A stretch of 9,845 bases of DNA from Chromatiales bacterium. Lineage in GTDB: Bacteria; Pseudomonadota; Gammaproteobacteria; Chromatiales; Chromatiaceae. Under the pieces are notes generated by a model that was not told the origin of the DNA, searched no databases, and worked only from the letters and a program-made list of their open reading frames with translations. The stretch covers positions 1 through 9,845 of the forward strand of contig JAHEIA010000065.1 of the NCBI GenBank assembly GCA_024639625.1, given 5' to 3'. Made by a program: the position numbers and the translations under genes. This document shows, one piece after another, positions 5,517-9,845 of this stretch (the first letter of the stretch is position 1; each line of letters opens with the position of its first letter).

Positions 5517-6374
5517 TCACCCGAACGCGGCCCGCTGACGCAACGGGGATCGGTTGATGCCGCGCGCGACGATCGCTTTCCATCCCTCCGGCAAACGCTC
5601 AGCGACCCAGTTTGCCTCGCTTTCGCGGTCGAACTCAGCGAACACGCAAGCCCCGGTCCCGGTAAGCCGGGCCGGCGCATATTGCCCCAACCAATCGAGC
5701 GCTCGCGCAACCTGGGGATAGCGGCCGCGAACGATTGCCTCGCAATCGTTGCTGTCCTCGCCCGCAAGAAAGTCGCGTATTGTGATCCGCGGCGAGTCAC
5801 GTGTCAAATCCGGGGCCGCGAATACCTCAGCCGTGCTCACGCTGCAACCCGGCATCACAACCAGGTACCAGGGCTCGCGCAGTGTCACGGGTATCAGGCG
5901 TTCTCCGACGCCCTCAGCCCAGGCAGCATAGCCGTGTACAAAGACCGGCACATCCGCCCCCAGTTGCAAGCCCAGTTCCGCCAGCTGTCGTACCTCGAGT
6001 CCACTCTTCCATAGCTGATTCAGTGCCACCAGAACGGTGGCCGCATCAGAGCTGCCGCCGCCCAATCCTCCCCCTATGGGGAGCCGCTTTTCGAGCGTGA
6101 TTCGAACGCCCTGCCGTATATCCGAATAGCGCTGCAACAGCCGGGCAGCGCGCAGGCAAAGGTCGTCTTTCGGCCGGACCCCGGGGAGGTCCGACCCGCG
6201 TCGGACAACTGGATCTTGCAGGGCCTCGAAGCGCAGCCGATCTCCGTAATCAAGAAACTGAAACACCGTCTGTAGCAGATGATAGCCATCACGGCGCCGG
6301 CCGACGATGCGCAACATCAGGTTCAGCTTTGCGGGCGCCGGCCACCAGCCTGCGCTCGGCGATTGATTAGCCAC
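5517..6374 (-). CDS. ispE: 4-diphosphocytidyl-2-C-methyl-D-erythritol kinase
   Basis: IspE phosphorylates CDP-methylerythritol at the 2-hydroxyl with ATP, the fourth step of the MEP isoprenoid pathway, in the cytoplasm. The 285-residue protein is a GHMP kinase of normal length (E. coli 283). It shows [11 protein letters not shown] with K16, [20 protein letters not shown] (27-45), the ATP-binding glycine loop [14 protein letters not shown] (99-112), catalytic D141 in LGADVPVFV, and a C-terminal [11 protein letters not shown] motif. The start is not ATG: GTG at 6374 has GAGGG five bases upstream and gives the expected N-terminal length. A TTG at 6386, overlapping the TPR stop codon, is a less likely alternative. 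It follows the TPR lipoprotein gene by eight bases, so the two are probably translated from one message. lolB, usually found just upstream of ispE, is absent. Confidence 0.95.
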   Translation of the reverse strand: MANQSPSAGWWPAPAKLNLMLRIVGRRRDGYHLLQTVFQFLDYGDRLRFEALQDPVVRRGSDLPGVRPKDDLCLRAARLLQRYSDIRQGVRITLEKRLPIGGGLGGGSSDAATVLVALNQLWKSGLEVRQLAELGLQLGADVPVFVHGYAAWAEGVGERLIPVTLREPWYLVVMPGCSVSTAEVFAAPDLTRDSPRITIRDFLAGEDSNDCEAIVRGRYPQVARALDWLGQYAPARLTGTGACVFAEFDRESEANWVAERLPEGWKAIVARGINRSPLRQRAAFG

Positions 6375-6382
6375 GCGAACCC

Positions 6383-8110
6383 TCAACGAAAGCGCCGCAG
6401 CATCTCCCTCAGGTGCTTGCTGTCGGGATCATTCGCCAGCGCAGCGTCCCACACCCGGCGCGCCTCTTCGTGCTGACCGAGTTGCCAGAGAACCTCTCCC
6501 AGGTGGGCGGCGATCTCGGAATCCTGGACCTGAGCCAGGGCGCGCCGCAGATATTGCGCAGCTTCCTGGTAATTGCCGAGGCGATATTGCACCCAGCCCA
6601 TGCTGTCGAGAATCGCCGCATTATCCGGTTTCAGCGCCAACGCCTGTTGAATATAGCCGAGCGCCTCCTGGTAGCGCGTCGTTTGATCCGCGAGCGTGTA
6701 ACCCAGGGCATTCAAGGCATCGGCGTGCTGGGGGTCCTCGGCGATTACCTGCTGCAGGTCCGCCTCGGCCCGCTCCAACAGGCCGAGTTCCGCAGCCGTC
6801 AGCGCCCGAGCGTAGAGCAGTTTAGCGTTGCCGGGGAAACGTTGCAGGGCCTCGCCGTAAACCTCGATTGCCGGTTCGAACAGCTCGGCTTCGCGCAAGA
6901 TCTCCCCTTCGGCAAGGTAGATCTCCAGTGCCTGCTCCGGAGAGCGTAAGCGTAGTCGTTGCAGCACCTGTTGCGCCTCGACGATCTCTCCCTGTGCCAG
7001 CAGAACCCGCGCAAGTCGGACCTGGGCGTCCTGGTAGTAGCTGCCGCGCACCTTGGAAAACCAGCTGCGCGCCGCATCCTCGTCGCCTTCCTTCTGGGCG
7101 ATCTCGCCCAAAAACAGCGCCGCCTGATCCGCCCGCTCACGGCTCTCGTAGAGTGCTTCGAAACTGGTCTTCGCGGCATCCAGGCGGTCGATCTGCAACC
7201 CGATGAGGCCAATCGCATACAGCAGATCCGGATCGTCTGGATTTTCCTCCACGAGGATCTCAAATTCCCGGAACGCTGCGTCCAGATCTTTGGTGTCCAC
7301 CAGCAAGCGCGCGTAGGCCGTGCGCAAATCGGTGTCGCCGGCAGCGCTTGCCAGGGCATCCTCGAGCACTGAGCGCGCACCGGCGGCGTCGCCCTGCGCC
7401 AGCAGAATCCGGCTCAGCAGCACCTGCGCCTTGACCCAGTCGGGGCGGATCGCCAACGCCTGCCGCACCTGAGACTCGGCGATCGGCAGTTCGTTGACTC
7501 CCACAGCCACTACGGCGTAGGCGTAATGACCGGCCGCGCTGTCCGGATAGCGGGCGACCAGTTGCGACATCAGGTCGAGACGAAGTTGTTGATTCTTGAG
7601 CGCGGAGACAACGCCGACAACATGCAGAAAGGCCTCATCCTGGTCGCCACCGACAATCCCCAGCAATTGATCGAGCTGCTCCACCGCACGATCGCGGTCG
7701 CCCGTTTTCGCGTATATCGCAGCCGCCACCTGGTTGGCGGCAACATTGCGTGGCTCGAGCGCCAACCACTGTTGCAGCGCGTCCAGGGTTCGTGCGTCGT
7801 CCTTCAAATAGAGTGCAATACGGGTCGCTCGCTCCGCAGCGTGGATATCGCCGGAGCGTTTCGCCGCTGCGAGATAGTGCACATACGCGGTATCGAATTC
7901 CTTGCGTTGCGCAGCGATCTCGCCGACCAGGACATCGTAGATGAGGTCGGAATCGAGAGCCGAGGCCGCCGGCCGGGCGGGGGCCGGCGCGGGTTGAGCC
8001 GGCGCCGCGGCGCCCTCCAAGGCCGGCCCGGGCTTCGCCAATTGGCTCGTACACCCTGCCCCAAGCAGCGCCAGAACGGCTGCGAGAGAAACGAGTAGAT
8101 TTCGCATCAT
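6383..8110 (-). CDS. Tetratricopeptide-repeat lipoprotein (PA4667-like position)
   Basis: The predicted protein has 575 residues and is an envelope lipoprotein made mostly of TPR helices. [20 protein letters not shown] is a type II signal peptide with Cys20 as the lipidated residue. An Ala/Pro-rich linker (about 25-60) follows, then continuous TPR-type helical pairs from about 65 to the end. Examples are [20 protein letters not shown] in the middle and, near the C-terminus, [11 protein letters not shown] with [18 protein letters not shown] and [20 protein letters not shown]. TPRs make protein-binding scaffolds; the partner is unknown. I chose the ATG at 8110 because GAGGT (8125-8121) precedes it and the signal peptide starts there; a GTG at 8152 would add 14 polar residues. 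In Pseudomonas a TPR protein of similar size (PA4667) occupies the same place, divergent from hemA. It may act in outer-membrane assembly or lipoprotein traffic, but this is inference. Confidence 0.88.
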   Translation of the reverse strand: MMRNLLVSLAAVLALLGAGCTSQLAKPGPALEGAAAPAQPAPAPARPAASALDSDLIYDVLVGEIAAQRKEFDTAYVHYLAAAKRSGDIHAAERATRIALYLKDDARTLDALQQWLALEPRNVAANQVAAAIYAKTGDRDRAVEQLDQLLGIVGGDQDEAFLHVVGVVSALKNQQLRLDLMSQLVARYPDSAAGHYAYAVVAVGVNELPIAESQVRQALAIRPDWVKAQVLLSRILLAQGDAAGARSVLEDALASAAGDTDLRTAYARLLVDTKDLDAAFREFEILVEENPDDPDLLYAIGLIGLQIDRLDAAKTSFEALYESRERADQAALFLGEIAQKEGDEDAARSWFSKVRGSYYQDAQVRLARVLLAQGEIVEAQQVLQRLRLRSPEQALEIYLAEGEILREAELFEPAIEVYGEALQRFPGNAKLLYARALTAAELGLLERAEADLQQVIAEDPQHADALNALGYTLADQTTRYQEALGYIQQALALKPDNAAILDSMGWVQYRLGNYQEAAQYLRRALAQVQDSEIAAHLGEVLWQLGQHEEARRVWDAALANDPDSKHLREMLRRFR

Positions 8111-8217
8111 CGGGGAATTTACCTCAAGTTTCTGTCGCGGGCCGCTCCCCACGCTTGCGATGACTCAATGCCAGCCAAACCGGCTCGGATTCTGTGGCTG
8201 CGCCTGCCGGGGCGCCT

Positions 8218-8248
8218 AGTATAGCCCGCGATGGTGCAACGGCGACAA
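8218..8248 (-). promoter_or_regulatory. Possible promoter of the TPR-ispE-tRNA-Gln-prs unit
   Basis: On the minus strand TATACT (8223-8218; 5 of 6 match) is a good -10 box. The nearest acceptable -35 is TTGTCG (8248-8243; 4 of 6) at a long 19-bp spacing. Initiation near 8211 would give a leader of about 100 bases before the ATG at 8110. The -10 is plausible and the -35 weak. Confidence 0.4.
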
Positions 8249-8316
8249 TGCGGCGCACCCAAACTTGGCGCCCGCGACGAGACGGAGTTTTTGCGCTTCC
8301 GCTGCAGCCGCATCGC

Positions 8317-8346
8317 TTGCAATAGACCCCTGCGTTGCCAAATAAT
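8317..8346 (+). promoter_or_regulatory. Probable promoter of hemA-prfA
   Basis: TTGCAA (8317-8322; 4 of 6 match) and AATAAT (8341-8346; 5 of 6) are separated by 18 bp, with a predicted start near 8353 and a leader of about 25 bases. It diverges from the TPR gene promoter in the same 267-bp intergenic region. I see no operator palindrome in that region. Confidence 0.55.
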
Positions 8347-8377
8347 TAATGGTTCCGCGTGATCCACGGAATTTAAT

Positions 8378-9646
8378 ATGGCTTTAATTGCCCTCGGGCT
8401 CAACCACAAGACAGCGCCTCTCGAGATCCGCGAGCGGCTCACTTTCGGTCCGGATATCGTCGTGGCTGCCCTGCGCAGCCTGCTACAACGGCCGGGGGTG
8501 GAAGAGGCGGTGATCCTTTCTACCTGCAACCGAACCGAGGTCTATTGCGCGCTCACATCCGCGGAAAGATCCGCGATCAGCACCTGGTTGGCTGATTTTC
8601 ACGGGCTCGACGCGCAGAGCCTGGATCCTTATCTCTATACGCACATCGACGAGGAGGCGATCAGCCACCTGCTCCGGGTGGCCAGCGGGCTCGACTCCAT
8701 GGTCTTGGGGGAGCCGCAGATCCTGGGTCAGGTCAAAGCAGCTTTTGAGACCGCCAACCAAGCCGCGACGACCAGAAAACTGCTGCGTCGCTGGTTCCAG
8801 CATTGTTTCGCCGTGGCCAAGCAGATCCGTACCGACACCTCCATCGGCAACAGCCCGGTCTCGGTGGCGTTCGCCGCCGTAACCCTCGCGCGGCAGATCT
8901 TCAGCGACCTTTCCGAGCTCACGGTCCTGCTCATCGGCGCCGGCGAAACCATCGAATTGGCCGCCCGGCACCTGCATCAGCACGGCGTTGGCCGGCTCGT
9001 GGTCGCCAACAGGACCGTAGAGCGAGCGCACAGCCTTGCCAGCCATTTCGATGGCTACGCGATCGCCCTGACCGAGCTCACCACGCACCTGCCGGAAGCG
9101 GACATCGTGATCTCCTCCACCGCCAGCCCACTGCCGATTCTCGGCAAGGGAGCAGTGGAAAGCGCGCTCAGGAAGCGCAAACATCGCCCGGTATTCATGG
9201 TGGATATCGCGGTACCGCGCGACATCGAAGCGGAGGTCGGAGAGCTCAACGACGTGTACCTGTACACGGTGGACGATCTGCAGGAAGTGGTCGAGGAGAA
9301 TATGCGCTCGCGCGAGGAAGCGGCGGAGCAGGCGGAAGAGATCATCGAACTGCATACTGCGGAATTCAAGGCATGGCTGCGTTCGCTGAGCGCGGTCGAG
9401 CTTATCCAGGGCTATCGGGAACAAGGGGAACGGACCCGAGATCAGGTGCTGGAGCGGGCGTTGCGGCAGCTGAGAAGCGGCAAATCCCCGGAAGACGTAG
9501 TGCAGTTTCTCGCCCACACGCTGACTAATAAACTGCTGCATACGCCGAGCGCGCAGCTGCGCCAGGCAAGTATGAACGGACAGCAGGAGTTGCTCGAAGC
9601 CGCGAACGCTCTGTTCCAGCTACAACCGACGTCTGGTGAGAAATGA
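8378..9646 (+). CDS. hemA: Glutamyl-tRNA reductase
   Basis: HemA reduces glutamyl-tRNA with NADPH to glutamate-1-semialdehyde, the first committed step of the C5 route to 5-aminolevulinate, heme, siroheme and other tetrapyrroles. The 422-residue protein has the family length (E. coli 418) and all three domains. The catalytic N-terminal domain has GLNHKTAPLEIRER (7-20) and nucleophile C50 in LSTCNRTE, followed by the conserved SGLDSMVLGEPQILGQVK. Next comes a Rossmann NADPH domain with LLIGAGET and VANRT, then a C-terminal dimerisation helix region ending near FQLQPTSGEK. The ATG at 8378 matches the family N-terminus exactly; the Shine-Dalgarno is weak (GGA, seven bases upstream). It overlaps prfA by four bases (ATGA), implying translational coupling, and it diverges from the TPR lipoprotein gene. 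Presence of HemA means this organism uses the C5 pathway. Confidence 0.98.
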   Translation: MALIALGLNHKTAPLEIRERLTFGPDIVVAALRSLLQRPGVEEAVILSTCNRTEVYCALTSAERSAISTWLADFHGLDAQSLDPYLYTHIDEEAISHLLRVASGLDSMVLGEPQILGQVKAAFETANQAATTRKLLRRWFQHCFAVAKQIRTDTSIGNSPVSVAFAAVTLARQIFSDLSELTVLLIGAGETIELAARHLHQHGVGRLVVANRTVERAHSLASHFDGYAIALTELTTHLPEADIVISSTASPLPILGKGAVESALRKRKHRPVFMVDIAVPRDIEAEVGELNDVYLYTVDDLQEVVEENMRSREEAAEQAEEIIELHTAEFKAWLRSLSAVELIQGYREQGERTRDQVLERALRQLRSGKSPEDVVQFLAHTLTNKLLHTPSAQLRQASMNGQQELLEAANALFQLQPTSGEK

Positions 9647-9845
9647 AGCAGTCCCTGCGCGGCCGATTGGAGAAGCTCGACGAGCGCTTCGAAGAGGTTA
9701 CCGCACTACTCGCCGACCCGCAGGTCCAGAACCAGCAGGATCAGTTTCGCAGCCTCAGCCAAGAGTATGCCCAGCTCGATCCCTTGGTGAGCTGCTTCCG
9801 GCGTTTCCGGGCGCTCGATGACGTCATCGCCAGTGCCGAGGAACT
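9643..9845 (+). CDS. prfA: Peptide chain release factor 1, N-terminal fragment (cut by window edge)
   Basis: RF1 recognises the stop codons UAA and UAG and triggers peptide release. Only 67 codons are present, beginning MKQSLRGRLEKLDERFEEV and including FRSLSQEYAQLDPLV. This closely follows the RF1 N-terminal coiled helices (E. coli MKPSIVAKLEALHERHEEV, FRALSREYAQL). The ATG at 9643 overlaps the hemA stop codon (ATGA), as in many gammaproteobacterial hemA-prfA operons, so translation is likely coupled. The GGQ domain lies beyond the window and cannot be checked. Confidence 0.95.
   Translation, partial: MKQSLRGRLEKLDERFEEVTALLADPQVQNQQDQFRSLSQEYAQLDPLVSCFRRFRALDDVIASAEE

Noticed and set aside
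7526..8098. Rightward 190-codon open frame opposite the TPR gene
   Set aside because: It is antisense to a well-supported lipoprotein reading frame and has no domain features or ribosome binding site.
8483..9541. Leftward 352-codon open frame opposite hemA
   Set aside because: It is a shadow of hemA in GC-rich DNA; the hemA frame has full family motifs and this one has none.

Overview
The window is GC-rich, densely coded chromosomal DNA from a gammaproteobacterium. Gene order shows this better than any single protein: a divergent pair of hemA-prfA (rightward) and TPR lipoprotein-ispE-tRNA-Gln-prs-rplY-pth (leftward) is the arrangement I recall around hemA in Pseudomonas and its relatives. 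The repeat content and FadL type suggest an environmental lineage (perhaps Chromatiales/Ectothiorhodospiraceae-like), but I cannot fix the genus.

Layout. 1-572 (minus): a stable-RNA/translation operon, tRNA-Tyr(GTA)-tRNA-Gly(TCC)-tRNA-Thr(GGT)-tuf, with a sigma70 promoter and GC-rich discriminator; tuf runs off the left edge. 678-2326 (plus): a single-gene unit for a FadL/OMPP1-type outer-membrane transporter with its own promoter and a strong intrinsic terminator. 2327-2644: about 320 bp of non-coding DNA, mostly one compact repeat-like element with inverted-repeat ends and internal hairpins with NGGA loops. 2645-8110 (minus): pth, rplY, prs, tRNA-Gln, ispE and a large TPR lipoprotein. 8111-8377: divergent promoter region. 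8378-9845 (plus): hemA overlapping prfA, which runs off the right edge.

The genes are mostly housekeeping. Translation is served by EF-Tu, four tRNAs, L25, peptidyl-tRNA hydrolase and RF1. Precursor supply is served by PRPP synthetase, IspE (isoprenoids) and HemA (tetrapyrroles, made from glutamyl-tRNA). The envelope is served by the FadL channel and the TPR lipoprotein.

No complete new multi-gene system is visible. The unexplained structure is non-coding. (a) The 2348-2640 element has imperfect inverted ends with an 11-bp core in direct orientation, plus hairpins presenting GGA loops. (b) The interval downstream of tRNA-Gln has the tRNA 3' end and its flank duplicated (39 bp, one mismatch) around a run of six small hairpins. 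(c) lolB is missing from its usual place between the TPR gene and ispE.
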